Shown here: piece after piece, positions 13,669 through 26,573 of the stretch
Layout: each line of letters begins with the position of its first letter
How positions within the stretch are numbered: the first letter of the stretch is position 1
Origin: Chrysomallon squamiferum
Lineage: Eukaryota; Mollusca; Gastropoda; Neomphalida; Peltospiridae
Assembly (NCBI GenBank): GCA_012295275.1
Contig: CM022673.1
Span: 15,533,810 to 15,597,809, forward strand
DNA: 64,000 nt
Reading direction: 5' to 3'
The notes under the pieces: generated by a model
What the model was told of the DNA's origin: nothing
The model's database searches: none
The model's input: the letters and a program-made list of their open reading frames with translations, nothing else
Position numbers and translations under genes: made by a program

Positions 13669-14238
13669 AAATAAGCCTATGTTAAAACATTAATATATTT
13701 TAGTTTTCTTTAGTTACTTATTTTGAAATAACTATTTTTGATTTTCGTTCGTTATTTAAATTTCGAATAAAAGATTAAAACAACAGTCTAATTATTATTA
13801 ATATTTTTGTCGGGGTCTTTTTTTCTTTTTTATTTTTTTTCTTTTGGTTGTTGTTGTAATACCGTTCTAAAACAAACCATGGTTGCAGTACTGCCAGTTT
13901 TTAACAATGACAATGTCAATGAAATTTATTCACATAAATCGTAGGATTAATAAGTATAAAGAAAATATGGTGCAGATATATAATAACAAACTAAAATTCA
14001 CAAGAGGTATTTGGTCGAAGATATCTGCATTTATCGACAACAGAACCAAACTGTACACTCAGTAGCTTTTAATTTAACAGCAAGACTTTTGGTTTCCTGT
14101 TTTTCTCCCTGTGGTCACTTCGGATCGTAAACGAAGCGAAGATGACCTTCGCTGAAAAATATCCCAGTTATAGAATAATGGAAAATGCTAACAATAACGG
14201 TACAGGTTAATTTACATTGTTTATCGTATACGAGTAAA

Positions 14239-14312
14239 ATTAACGAACGAACGAACGAACGAACGAACAGATAGTAACATCTGTTCGTTCGTTCATTCGT
14301 TCGTTCGTTAAT
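14239..14312. repeat. Inverted (AACG)n/(CGTT)n hairpin
   Basis: A run of AACG units is separated by a short spacer (around AGATAGTAAC) from a run of CGTT units. The two arms are near-perfect reverse complements and could form a long hairpin or cruciform. Confidence 0.9.
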
Positions 14313-14518
14313 TTCTTCGTTTCTTCGTTTTGTAGGACAGAGATGGAGTACAGCTTTGTATTTTTCTTTTTATTTCTGTTTAATCAACACATATCAAAAT
14401 TATCCATCATTGTTTAAAATGAGAAAACAGATCATGCGATGTCTTATTTTACAGATTGGCAGTAAGGAATCAGTTGATGCCAGACAGGAAATAGTCCGTA
14501 ATTAATTTAACTGTAATA

Positions 14519-14575
14519 AAACGAACGATCTGCCCGGCCTAGGGCGGTCGTTCCACCACAAGACTAACACTGTAC
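14519..14575 (-). mobile_element. Possible tRNA-derived SINE head (weak)
   Basis: The minus strand reads TTAGTCTTGTGG, then a short spacer, then GACCGCCCTAGGCCGGGCAG. This is like the D-arm/A-box and anticodon-arm region of tRNA-derived SINEs. No good B box or tail is visible, so it may be a decayed fragment or coincidence. Confidence 0.25.
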
Positions 14576-14860
14576 TTTCAACACTGTACGAGCAGCCTGG
14601 TGAAATGTCGTTTCCTTTCAACCCTGTCATTTGATTTCTAACTGCCGTGTTTATGATACGCAGGCCGAGAAGCAAGTATCAAAATACATGTCATGTCATT
14701 CTGTTGTATCAGCGTTTCATTACTTTATTAGCGATCTAGCGATTTCCCATCATTCGCCGTTAACTAACTTAGATGAAACAGATGGTTCTAAATAACTTTA
14801 AATCATAAACATGTAAAAAGGCAGATTTAAAAGTGAATATTGTCTTAGTATTTCTGCATT

Positions 14861-14863
<3 letters not shown>

Positions 14864-14899
<36 letters not shown>
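14864..14899. repeat. (AAT)n microsatellite
   Basis: Twelve or so AAT units. Confidence 0.95.
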
Positions 14900-14902
<3 letters not shown>

Positions 14903-15093
14903 AAGAATGGGAATCGTTCATTTCCAAAAATGTCTAGTATAGGCAAAAGTAAATATTAATAATTGCCCGAAGCAGGATTTTGTTAATGGGATTAATATAC
15001 GAATAGAAACTGATCATTTCTTACGCAATTAAAGTCAAATATTATAAATTATATATATCTGTATCTGTTTCTATCTATCTAAATATGTATGTA

Positions 15094-15189
15094 TGTATGT
15101 ATATAGATAGATAGATAGATACATACCTACATACATATTTAACTTTAATACACACACACACACATAGACACATGCGTACATACATATAC

Positions 15190-15252
<63 letters not shown>
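15094..15252. repeat. GTAT/GATA/CA patches and long (TA)n
   Basis: Short GTAT and GATA runs, then a CA patch, then a TA run of roughly 58 bases at about 15,193-15,250. Confidence 0.94.
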
Positions 15253-15649
15253 TATATATTTGTCTATTTTCGAAATATTATTGTGTTCATATAAGTCTCT
15301 AAAATTATTGCGTTCTACTTTCACACCTATTATCGTGAGTTCCACAAGAAAGCGCGAACTGATCCATTCGTTAATAAATTTCATTCCCTGTGAATCACAA
15401 GCTATCACCAGATTTACAACACAGAATGTCAACAAGCTGATTTTGTTTACAGTCTTTCAATTCAACAAAATTCCGTGCCACTTTCAACAGGTTTCGATCA
15501 GTGAGGAACAAGTTGATCGACATTTTTAGTAGAAAGGAAGATGTCAGAATTCTGACTTGTATATAAATTATTATTATGGTAATCAGAAGTTGATCTTGTA
15601 AAAAAAAAAAAAAACAGCCGTATATTAATGATTAATAATTAATTGCATG

Positions 15650-15840
15650 CAGTCACACTTACAGACACCCTAACACACATATGCACGCTATCACACATAG
15701 ACACTAACACACACATTACTAACACACAATCACACACTCAACACTAACAGTACAGGTACAAACTCAAAACACACACACACACACACACATACACAAATAA
15801 ACACACAAAAATACGAACACACACATACTCTCACACGCGC
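15650..15840. repeat. Degenerate CACA/ACACT repeat
   Basis: About 190 bases of imperfect CA-rich units (CACACA, ACTAACACAC, CACAAATA) around a pure CA core near 15,768-15,790. Confidence 0.85.
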
Positions 15841-16107
15841 TATCATTCTTTTAATAATCGAGTTTACTGAGTATCCACATTATTATATAAACGAAATTAG
15901 TAAGCGATTCACAAATTACATAATACAACAACATCTGTTAAAAAGCTTTAAAACTGTACGTTTCTCAACCAGTCGTCAAATAAAAACTACATTCAAAAAC
16001 AAAACAAAAATATGATTATTATTATTATTATGAATATTTCAAAATGTGACAGACCTCGGCTTTTTACAACCTACGCTGTCTTTATCTTACGAATAATAAG
16101 CTGTTCT

Positions 16108-16266
16108 TTTTTTTTTTTTTTTTTTTTTTTTCTCTTTTCTTGCACCATAAATATTAGTTTGCATTGAAACTTTTAACCATTTAGGGGCAAAAATATCTTC
16201 ATTTTAAAACCATACATAAGAGAGAAATAATAACAATTTTCATTTTTTTAAACTTATTTTATTCAT

Positions 16267-16301
<35 letters not shown>

Positions 16302-16388
16302 CTTACTTATTTTTAGTTAAAATATGTAACATCAGTGGAGGAGAATGAGAGACAGAATATCTTTAAAAATCAGTAATAATAATAATAA

Positions 16389-16419
<31 letters not shown>

Positions 16420-16424
16420 AAGAA
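16108..16424. repeat. Poly-T, (ATTT)n and (AAT)n-(AAG)n tracts
   Basis: Poly-T at about 16,108-16,131, ATTT units at about 16,262-16,312, and an AAT run that changes to AAG units at about 16,372-16,424. Confidence 0.92.
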
Positions 16425-16812
16425 AAACGATGACAGAATGCACAAACACTATTTTAAAAAGATCCTCAAAAAGTTAAAAACATAAAATTTGTGGGGAAAA
16501 AGTTTAAATAAAAAACTGAGAAATATTGATGAAAAAGACAAGATAACAATATTGCACATTCTTTGATATTACAGTATGCAGCTGGATTCGTGCCAGTAGG
16601 CAGTTATCTATAAATGAGAAATTGTGATCATAATCATAATATAAAAAATACATCAAATGACAGAAAATTCCTGAGAACAAAGCGTTGACGCATATTGTAC
16701 AGGAGGTGATGAAGACGATATCATTGTTGATTAAAACGTTCTCTGAAGTTCTTTCTTGATAATTAATTAAAAGTCAAAAAGCTCTTTTTTTCTCTCTCTA
16801 CAGTGTCGAACA

Positions 16813-17010
16813 TTAATCTGCATTAATATGTACTGTTAGAGCATGGTCCAGTAGGTTCGGCACTCGTCCGCGCCTTAATGAATCACAGAATTTATCATCT
16901 TCAATTCTGCCAACAGATAATTTTTCCAGTTCCAGCCAATATTCCAAATTGTTGTAAATAAGGTAATAATATATATTGTCCTGTTGTGTGTTATTCTGAA
17001 CTGGCTGCAA
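16813..17010 (-). CDS. Candidate orphan coding exon, product unknown
   Basis: A 65-codon minus-strand open frame with mixed, protein-like composition in a region otherwise made of simple repeats. It ends ...LTVHINAD, followed by TAA. A possible acceptor (CTTGCAG) lies just inside its start, so it could be a terminal exon starting a few codons later. No family is recognised, no AATAAA is close downstream, and no partner exon was found. Confidence 0.25.
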   Translation of the reverse strand: MQPVQNNTQQDNIYYYLIYNNLEYWLELEKLSVGRIEDDKFCDSLRRGRVPNLLDHALTVHINAD

Positions 17011-17405
17011 GCACGTTTAACGTTAAACATTACATAACTAAAATATTCCTAATAAAGAGAAGGAACGTATGGACGATCGCTACTTGCTAAGAACAATTTT
17101 TTGTTTACTAGAGAGTTACCTGACTAGCACATCGTCCAATCAGTTCAACCTGTTAGAAGAAACAATATAATTTTAGTGACAGAATCAACTGTTCTTTAGA
17201 TAAAACTTTGTAAATTGGACATTAGCATTTAGAGAGCAGCTCAGACTTTCATACAGACTAAATCTATGAGTCGTGATTTTCAAAAACACAATGTTTCAGA
17301 TGTATATGTCTCTTACAACTTCTACCACAACGACATAGCAATCGTGATTTACGCGAGTATTCTTCCATTGAACTAAACCTCGCCCCTAAAAGAATAATAA
17401 ACAAA

Positions 17406-17572
17406 TGGCTGACTGAATGGCTGTCTGACTGTCTGATTAACTAACTGTCCGAATGATGACTAGTTGTCTGACTGACTGACTGGCTAGCTGACTGATTGAC
17501 TGTCTGACTGACTGACTGACTGGCTAGCTGACTGATTGATTGACTGACTGACTAGCTGACTGACTGACTGAA
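17406..17572. repeat. GACT tetranucleotide with higher-order structure
   Basis: Imperfect GACT/CTGA units contain a larger repeated block with the core GGCTAGCTGACTGATTGA. It is seen at about 17,482 and again 40 bases later, with a third diverged version near 17,552. Confidence 0.88.
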
Positions 17573-17994
17573 AGAATAAACGAATGAATGCATTTTTGTT
17601 AAGTCTCAAAACGCGGTTACATTTTACTGGTTTCCAGAATACATCTATTTGTTATATGCACCTTCTCGTGGGCAGTTCAGCACATTTCATGGTATTTCGT
17701 TAAAAATGCTCTTATAACACAGGCTGTGACGAACTATGTGCAGAGGTCAACAAAATTACGATAACATCTTCGTGAAGAGATTAAGTAAATAATGGAAGCA
17801 TATAAATTGTAAAACGAAATACTGACATGATCTCATTTTGTTCTTCTTCTTTTTTTCTTTTTTCTTTTTTTGTATTATTATAATTGTTTGTTTGGTTGGG
17901 GTTTTTTTCGTTTCTTTTTTCTTGCGGGGTTAAAAACATTTCATCAAATAATGAATTTTTATTAAAAAAAAATATATATTTATAGCATTCTTTT

Positions 17995-18072
17995 TTTATT
18001 TATTTATTTATTTATTTATTTTTTTAAATTTCGTATTTCATTATTATTTTTTTTTTTTTTTTTTTTTTTTTG
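17995..18072. repeat. (ATTT)n and poly-T
   Basis: ATTT units at about 17,998-18,022 and a T run at about 18,048-18,071. Confidence 0.9.
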
Positions 18073-18399
18073 TATGAATGTTCAGATTTAAAGAATTTTG
18101 TACAGCTCTTGGAATCTTTCGATCTGTAGTATAATAAAAAAAAATAAAAAATGTTTACAAGTAATTTCTATTTGTGTATGCGGAATCATGCAAATCATAT
18201 TGACAGTCTCGGACAGTGTGCCAGTAAATAATTTAAAGATTGAAAAATAAAAAATATAAAAGAAAGAAAGACGCTTTCATGACACTTTAGCACTAAGAAA
18301 AAACATTTCAGAATAGCTGTTTAAATTATTAATAAATAATAAACGGTCATTGAACCTGATTATCTATCTATCAGTATCAATCTGTCTGTCTATTTGTCT

Positions 18400-18540
18400 A
18401 TATATATATATATATAGATATGTATATAAAGAAGAAGATGGTCAATATTATTATGACAGTTGTTCTTGTTTCATTTTTATCTTATTATTAGTAATAATAG
18501 CAGTAGCAGTAGTAGTAGTAATAGCAGTAGTAGCAGGAAA
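18400..18540. repeat. (TA)n and (AGT)n patches
   Basis: A short TA run near 18,400-18,416 and imperfect AGT/AGC triplets at about 18,497-18,540. Confidence 0.88.
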
Positions 18541-19109
18541 GTAATAGTAACATGTTATTTTATTGAATCGGACAATGTAAAATACTTTGTTGTAGGATTT
18601 AGTTTTTTTACCAAAATAAGGAAGCAAACACAAGGCCCACGCAAGAATGACATTACAGAAAACACTGTCACACGTTCTGTGTTGAAATAAAAAGTTCAAA
18701 TGATTAAAATAAAGATAAAACTAACAGAAACATTCTAAAGGAAACATTTTACACAGAGATGACTTTTTTTTTACAATATCGTAGTCATAAAGTTTTACAC
18801 ACTACTAAGGTATGTGATTGCAAGCGAAAAACGGAAGAAAGAGGTAGGAACGCGGATTGACAGAGAGAGAGCTCAGTAGGAGAATAGACACTGGAGCGTA
18901 TGATGATTTTATTTTTTATAATATTTTTTTGATACACATACAGCTACCTGATGCAAAAGTTATTTCAAATGTGAAATAATTGTGTTTACAGTATGCTTCA
19001 ATACTTTGACTAACAATACAAATAAAAAATAATATTAAAACTAAACAGCTTCTAAAATCCAACACACTTCTTAACAAATATCTATCTATATATATGTCTG
19101 TCTGTTTAT

Positions 19110-19117
19110 CTATCTAT

Positions 19118-19160
<43 letters not shown>
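19110..19160. repeat. (TA)n microsatellite
   Basis: A TA run of about 40 bases preceded by CTAT units. Confidence 0.94.
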
Positions 19161-19161
<1 letters not shown>

Positions 19162-19748
19162 ACTGTTTGTCATTTTTGAAAAAACCAATCATTGCTAAGT
19201 CTTCATAGATATGATGAATAATACAAGCTCACTACGTTTCAACGATTTCAGAAATTTTATAACGATTCTCTTAGACAAACGAGCCAACAGCTGTAACGTT
19301 AACAAGACTATCAATGACACATGAAGAGTTTTATTCTCATATTTTTTTTAAAAATTTCTGTTTGATTGTATGTCCATAAGGAACACAGTTATCATTATTT
19401 GTATTGTATGACGCGATGAACCACCAATTAAACTTCGCGTCTTTCTTTTGACTCTGTATTTCACACAGTAAGTGTTGCTTGGGAAGAACATTCAACAGAA
19501 AAGAATTTTATTTTTATGTCTTAGGATCTAAGGTCACCAGACTATGACGTACAGTGCTGGTCTACAAATATATAAAGTAGGTTAAAGTAGGTAAAAAAAC
19601 ACCTGATTTCGTAACTCACAGAGTTTACTCATTAAACAATTAAAATTATTATTTTTACTTCCTCCTGGAACTTCATTAAAGAAAAGGAGCAACAATTTTA
19701 TTTATAATTTTTGATAACAATTTTTTTTAGTTAATGTCTTACTCTGAA

Positions 19749-19753
<5 letters not shown>

Positions 19754-19834
<81 letters not shown>

Positions 19835-19864
19835 CAGCCAAACAGACAGACAGACAGACAGACA
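19754..19864. repeat. (CT)n microsatellite plus (GACA)n
   Basis: A pure CT run of about 76 bases at 19,754-19,829, then GACA units to about 19,863. Confidence 0.96.
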
Positions 19865-19914
19865 CATAGGTAGATAGAAACAAACTAAAGCGGATATAAT
19901 CTAAATTATATATA

Positions 19915-19961
19915 ATCAATGTGAGAAAGTTCATTTTATAAATGAATTTTCTCACATTGAT
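19915..19961. repeat. Near-perfect 47-base inverted repeat
   Basis: The arms ATCAATGTGAGAAAGTTCAT and ATGAATTTTCTCACATTGAT are reverse complements except for one position and flank a very short AT loop. It lies just downstream of a CT/GACA tract. Confidence 0.9.
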
Positions 19962-20203
19962 CTCTTTATATCAGTGACCAAGTTTTCGCCTAGCTACAGT
20001 TTCCCTCTTTCATTTCAGTTTTAAAGCTCACGTTTCGATGACAATAATCGTAACATCAGCCTTTGCAAATAGTGGAAAAGCTTTGTTCGTCGTTCTACGT
20101 TTAATTGTCTGATAGAATGCTTTCACACTGAACGATCGACCGAACAACATCAAAAGAACAAAATAGAAAATATAATGAAATTGAAAAGTTGAGGAGTCAT
20201 TTA

Positions 20204-20342
<139 letters not shown>

Positions 20343-21224
20343 ATTACGAGAAAAAAGCGAGAGTTTATTTGTAATGTACAACATGAATATTAGAAAAACA
20401 ATTCATATTAAATAAAATATGTGACGTTCACTGTTACAAGTACTGTTAATAAAACATATTTGTTTCTAAGTGTTTCACAGTACATATATATATATATATA
20501 TATACTGTATATATATACTGATAAATTTATTTCAGGATAAAAGCCATGTGTTGTCTACTGATGTATAGTTTTTAATGACAAAAGCCTGTAATAAATTTAA
20601 TTAGTGAAAATCGATGACATGCTCAGTCAAAGTGAAATAAACAAATGCATAATAATAAATAAAATTAAAAATATAAAAATTAAAACCATTATCGAGGTAA
20701 AAAATTATTAGGAAAAGTTGTTTATTTTTTTTTTTTTATTATTATTATTTTTTTTTTAAGATACAAACTACGTTAAGATAAAAAAAAATTCAATATGAAT
20801 AAGCAAATCTTAATTTTTCCTTCACTGATTTGCTTTTGAGGGATTTTGGGGTGGTTTTTATTTTGTAGTTTTATTAAAAAAAAATTATTATTATTATTGT
20901 TGGGGGGTTTTCAGCCAGCAATAAAATTAAATGCATGCGGAAAAACATATTTTCAGTTATTCAGTCGTGGAAAAAAGTTTACGAGCCCAGAAAAAACCTG
21001 ACTGAAATTTTGTTTAATGATATATATATATACCCACACACAGAGAGAGAGAGAGAGATGATTAAAAAAACATACCTTGATTTTAAAGGAGTGATTCATT
21101 TTAATGATATTTTGACTTAACGAATTAGTATTCTTGCTTTTAGTATAATTATATATCTGTTTTAAAACAGTAAATGTTTAGCAACTGAAACTGAATCTTA
21201 AATAATTAAATTCAGCTTCAGTTT

Positions 21225-21228
<4 letters not shown>

Positions 21229-21298
<70 letters not shown>
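21229..21298. repeat. (GA)n microsatellite
   Basis: A pure GA run of about 70 bases. Confidence 0.97.
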
Positions 21299-21299
<1 letters not shown>

Positions 21300-21301
<2 letters not shown>

Positions 21302-22448
21302 ATACCAAAAACAAATTCATAATAATAAAAACTCAGATAGACTGAAAGCATATAGTTGTTTCTCTTACCTTTTAATTCCTGGTTTCCTTCCTGTACAAAC
21401 TCTTGTTTGCGGATTTCCAAGGAAGCGAAAGTTGACAGTCGACTTTTATTCTACGCCGTGCGGAAATCGAATACCTTCTCTGTTCTCTGTCGTGTATCTT
21501 AACGGGGGTGAGTAAATAAATGGACGCCTTTTTTCTCTGAAACACGTGACTGTAATTAATTAACGGAATGGATTTTCTGTCACTTGTATATGTTTCTGTC
21601 TTATTAATGCTAATTTTGACTTCTCTTGAGTGCCGCTATAAGCAGATGAGTATACACATACACATCACTAGTGGTTCAGTATCATTTTCCCTGCGAATCA
21701 AAACAATTGGTTAAACAAAATGGAAATTCCTTTATTCACCAATCAAACACAAGAACGTCTATGACGTCACCTCTGTCGGACTTTTTTTTAATTTTTTATG
21801 ACGAAAATCCATCAGCAGAGACAGGCCCCGTTTATAGATAAGTTTATTAAAGCCTTGATGACGTCCAATGGCTTAGGCTGAACAAAAATGGTCAACAAGA
21901 CAACCAGAGCCTTAACGAAGGGACTCCAGAAAAAATAACGATTATTCCGGCTCAATTACATTGTATTCTGTGATGGCGACAATGGCGTCATGAATTGGCT
22001 GTGAAGCTTTAATTTCCACAAGTCGTCTCTTGCCGCTGATTTTTGCTTGCTTCTGCCAAAATTCGATGCAATATAATTTGCAAAAGGTTTGAGTATCTCG
22101 ATTGTGTTAACTCTCAAATTTTCCCTTTTATCAAGTCTGCCCTGCATTTATTTAATAATAATAATGAGAAGAAGAAGAAGGAGAAGAAGAACAAGAATAA
22201 AAGAGAAAGAACAAGAACAACGAGGATAACATCAACAATAATAATACAATGCGACGATTCTTTATTAAAGAATAAAAGAATGAAACAAACATTTCATTTC
22301 CCTCACAGAAATTAGCAACTGCTACATTACTGCTTCACTCCTAAGTATAGACAAAAAAATAATTTAAAAAAAACAAAATTAAGTATCATGTATATTATAT
22401 TGTAATCATTATTCTGATTACCTCTATTACTACTACTACTACCACTTG

Positions 22449-22450
<2 letters not shown>
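21300..22450. other. Intergenic, no gene recognised
   Basis: Mostly unique AT-rich DNA, somewhat less AT-rich at 21,420-22,140. A TGACGTCA palindrome (CRE-like) lies at about 21,762; another is at about 9,732. No exon was supported. Confidence 0.55.

Positions 22451-22452
<2 letters not shown>

Positions 22453-22502
<50 letters not shown>
22453..22502. repeat. (ATT)n microsatellite
   Basis: About sixteen ATT units. Confidence 0.95.
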
Positions 22503-22504
<2 letters not shown>

Positions 22505-22829
22505 GAGAAAAGAAACACACAAAGAAGGCTCTCTGTTATTAACTAAAAACAAATATCGTTGACACGAACAGCGGCGTTATAGTGGTTAAGTTCCTGGTTA
22601 TGAGTCTTGAAGACTCTTTGGTCGCCTCTTACTACCCAAATTTACCTAGTTGAGTATAATCATTAAACTTTTTTTTTTCTTTTTCTCCTCTTATAAATAA
22701 ACCGACAGACAAAGAGAGGAATGTATACAGATGCAGAAACAGCAAGTTATAAAGAGAAAGAGAATGTGATATATCGACTGAGCAGTATGCCATAGAAAGA
22801 TATGTTTTAACTAATTCGTTGAGGTATTT

Positions 22830-22830
<1 letters not shown>

Positions 22831-22918
<88 letters not shown>
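22831..22918. repeat. (CT)n microsatellite
   Basis: A pure CT run of about 88 bases. Confidence 0.97.
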
Positions 22919-22921
<3 letters not shown>

Positions 22922-23401
22922 ACTATACGATGACAGGTTCTTATGGTCAGTATTAGCAAAAAATTCTAATTTTCTATTTCTATGTAGAAATCATGTATAC
23001 GTGTATGTTGTGAATGTCATGATCGTATTATTTCTAATCAACGCATCGAGCAACTTATTGTCATTATTTTTTTACACTGTTCACAGATACAACTGGCTGT
23101 GGTTCATATATGTATATATTATATTACTGTTACCGTAAAGGAAAAAAAGATCACAGTTGTCTGTAAATGATAAAATACCAGAGATTATTTTTCTCAAATC
23201 TATCCAAAACAAATAATTTGTTTGATGTTTTTATCATTTTCACATGGAGACTTACTTAATGTTACCAATAACCAGTAGCTGATTAATTCAATTAATATAA
23301 TCAGTGACAAAACAAAGAGATGTGGGAAAGGACAGAAAGTGAAATCTAAAACAAGATAGTGAGTGCTTAACAGGTGGAATGATTGCATTAATCAAAACGA
23401 A

Positions 23402-23590
23402 TAAGAGAGAGAGGGGGGATGGGGGAAGACAAGCAGAGTCAGAGACAGACGCAGAGTGGGGGTCAGATAGATAGAGAAAGAGAAAGATGGAATGAGAGGC
23501 AGGGAAAGAGACATAGAGAGACAATGAGATACAGACACAGAGTGAGAGTAAGAGAGAGAGAGACAGAGAGAGGACGAAGAAGAGAAAGTC
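23402..23590. repeat. Purine-rich AGAGACAG tract
   Basis: About 190 bases of imperfect GAGA/GACA units on the plus strand; the Arg/Glu/Gln-rich frames across it are artefacts. Confidence 0.88.
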
Positions 23591-24190
23591 AGCATACTGT
23601 TAATGGACAAAGACAATAATTTAACAACTGTCAAAAGAATGATTATTCCAATAGGTTTCTTTCATTAAAATAAATTTCCATAGTAAGACTTCACATTCAT
23701 TGACATTTAATACACGTTACATTTGACTTTACACTGCTGTCAGAACCTACTATCATAAACCATTATTACAAAATACGTCATCCTTCGAGACCATGGGAAT
23801 TTTGTCAGAAAACAACGTAATTAAAGCGGGAGTTTCTATACATATGAACCAATAAAATTTCAATGAAAATGACTTACTGCCTATAAACAGGAAAACACTC
23901 GACAAATTACTGTTCCTGCGTGTTTGTGAACTACAGTTTACACTCCAATTGAGAGCTTGGATTTACCATTTAAAGAAATTTACATTCGACAGCATCCAAA
24001 CGATTAGTGGTAATAAAATGAACGTAAATATATATGGATTGGTAAAGACAAAAAAGAAATAAAAGTGATGAAGTTTTATATATATATATGTTTTCATTTT
24101 TGTTATAAATAGGTATGGTTAGACAAATAGATATTGAAATAATGAATTGTTTGTTTTTGTCGTTTCCTTTTATATTCTGTTTTCTTGTAG

Positions 24191-24460
24191 CTGAAGTTCC
24201 GTCGCAGAATTCTCGTCTCTACAGTTCTGGAATCAGTTCCATTCAAATACCCATTTCTTGTATTAGCCACTTCTACCATTATTTTTGCAACACATTTTTT
24301 TAACGTACTTTCCTTCCTGTGTATACTACTGTTTCGTGTCTGTTATACTCCAAATAAAAAAAGACCAAGTTACACAACAAATAATCGTATAGATAAAAAT
24401 GCACTGAGGAGTCGTACATCGACCATTCATTCCTGGATTTTTTTGAAAATGTTAATCTAA
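24191..24460 (+). CDS. Candidate exon-like open frame, product unknown (weak)
   Basis: Immediately after a possible splice acceptor (TTTCTTGTAG ending at 24,190) a frame stays open for about 89 codons and closes at TAA. The translation starts LKFRRRILVSTVLESVPF and has a hydrophobic middle that could span a membrane. No family is recognised, and no donor or partner exon was identified. Confidence 0.15.
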   Translation: MKFRRRILVSTVLESVPFKYPFLVLATSTIIFATHFFNVLSFLCILLFRVCYTPNKKRPSYTTNNRIDKNALRSRTSTIHSWIFLKMLI

Positions 24461-24566
24461 ATCTCATGTTTCACTTAAAGAAAATTAATGTAATTTAATC
24501 CCAGGTTTCCGTAGCAAACAAAACAATAAAAATAAAAATTATAAAAATAAAAATTTTGAAAAAGTA

Positions 24567-24635
24567 ATAATAATAATATTAAAAAAAAATAATAATAATA
24601 ATGATAATAATAATAACAATAATAATAATAATAGA
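24567..24635. repeat. (AAT)n microsatellite, imperfect
   Basis: AAT units with interruptions, followed by unique AT-rich DNA to about 25,990 in which no gene was seen. Confidence 0.9.
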
Positions 24636-25996
24636 ATGTTCATTCGACCCGACTGAACATTGTGGTCTGCAGTTGGACGATGTGACACTTGAGTCAGCTT
24701 TGGAAGAGCATTTTGACCTCGTCATATTTGTTGTAATCAAAGGCCGATTATGATTTGGAAAATGACTGCACTGATTAAGCAAGGACGTCCATATCGATTG
24801 TTTTATTGCGTGCTGTCAACACTAACATATGCTGTTTCTCTGACTGACATTTAAATAAATAAAGCCGAACGACTTTGAGCAAGAAATGGGCCAATTTGTG
24901 ACTTATTATTCACGCTTTCTCAAGTGGTACCAAGTTAGGTTTCGTTGATGGGTTAACAGATTAATAAGCAATTATGAATTTGTCTCCGTTTTTGAATAGT
25001 GGATTAAAAATGTCTGACAGTTTCTGGTATCGTCTGATGCTGAGTTTGATATACTCTTTCGTCTCTTAAACATTTTAAAAGTAGATTATTATATTTCTGA
25101 ATACTTTAATACTGAAAACATTAAATGAAGGATTTAGAAAACGAATGAATTAATCAATCAATAGATGTTTTAGAAAATACATCTTCAGGTTAACAGTTTT
25201 AAAGTGTGATAATTATTTTAGTATTTGTTGTACTGTTGTGATCTCAGAGACAAAATATACAGTTCCCAGACATGGCTTACTCTTTCCTATTAACAACAAA
25301 GAATCTTTTATTTTAAAAAAAAATGAAGAAAATAACTATCAATAACAAAAAGCGCATACATCGTAGAAGAATGTGGAAAAAGTGCTCAGTGAAACAATGA
25401 AGTGTGAATAAGAAAGAAATGTGAAACCACACTCACACGCACACACACACTATGACAATAAATAGTTTGCGTATCAACATTGCAAATTTCCTTTAACATT
25501 TCCCCATAACTGTTAAAAGCTTATACAATAATCCATATGTCTTCCATTTCACATATTTACATAGTATTAATTAGTTAAAGTCTAAATTATTAGTTTTCAT
25601 TCTTTTAATTAACCATCACTGATAACCAGATAACAATGTTTTTTGATCCCATTGTTGTTGTAATATCTTATTTGTTTTCGTTTTCCTATCATAGTATTAA
25701 CATTTAGCCGATTCTAATTAATGAAAACGAAGTAGCATCGTGATAAAGAATCACTGGTTTTTAATGTACGACAGCTCATTTTCATTACTAGATATAACGT
25801 CTTATATTTTCAGTAGTGCTTTGTGCTGTATAATGGCGATCATTTATAACCTACGTTCAAAATCTACCGAAGTGCAAGCACAGAAATGTAATTGGGATTA
25901 GACAAAAAGGTCATTTACTGAATAGGATTCTGAATATATATCATTATATGTACAAAAATAGCATTCATCATAATTAAATGTACAACTCAGATGTAG

Positions 25997-25999
<3 letters not shown>

Positions 26000-26077
<78 letters not shown>
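26000..26077. repeat. (GA)n microsatellite
   Basis: A pure GA run of about 78 bases. A GACAGA-rich patch follows at about 26,195-26,260. Confidence 0.97.
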
Positions 26078-26079
<2 letters not shown>

Positions 26080-26541
26080 AAATACCATAACGAATTAGTT
26101 CAAACTTATCTTTCTATGGCATATTGTTCAGTTGACATATCACGTTCTCTCTCTCCAAGAAAAGGTGTTTAAGAAAGTTTTTTCCAGAGAGAAAAGATAG
26201 AGAGGGACAGACAGAGAGAGACAGACAGAGAGAGACAGACAGACAGACTGACAGACAGTTTACTAAGTAGAACGCGAAACAGTTGCTGTAAATGAATTCT
26301 GCATTTATTTATTTTAAAAGAGTGAGTTTGAATTGCGTAAACAGTAAACTCAAAATTGTTAATCAGTACATATTTCAATTATTTATACTGTATATCCGCA
26401 TCGTCAAGAGACTGAAATAAAAATACCAAAACGTTCTGTCTTCCATATATGTATCATAAATCATTTAGACCAAAACCCATTTTTATACTTTTCTATTTTT
26501 TCTTGGAGTTTTTTCGTTTTTATTTTCGTTTTTTTCTTTCG

Positions 26542-26573
<32 letters not shown>

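Noticed and set aside
22560-22680. tRNA-like stretch with TAGTGGTTAAGTTCC, and a similar one near 4,525
   Set aside because: Only an A-box-like motif is present; no B box, tail or target duplication supports a SINE or tRNA gene.
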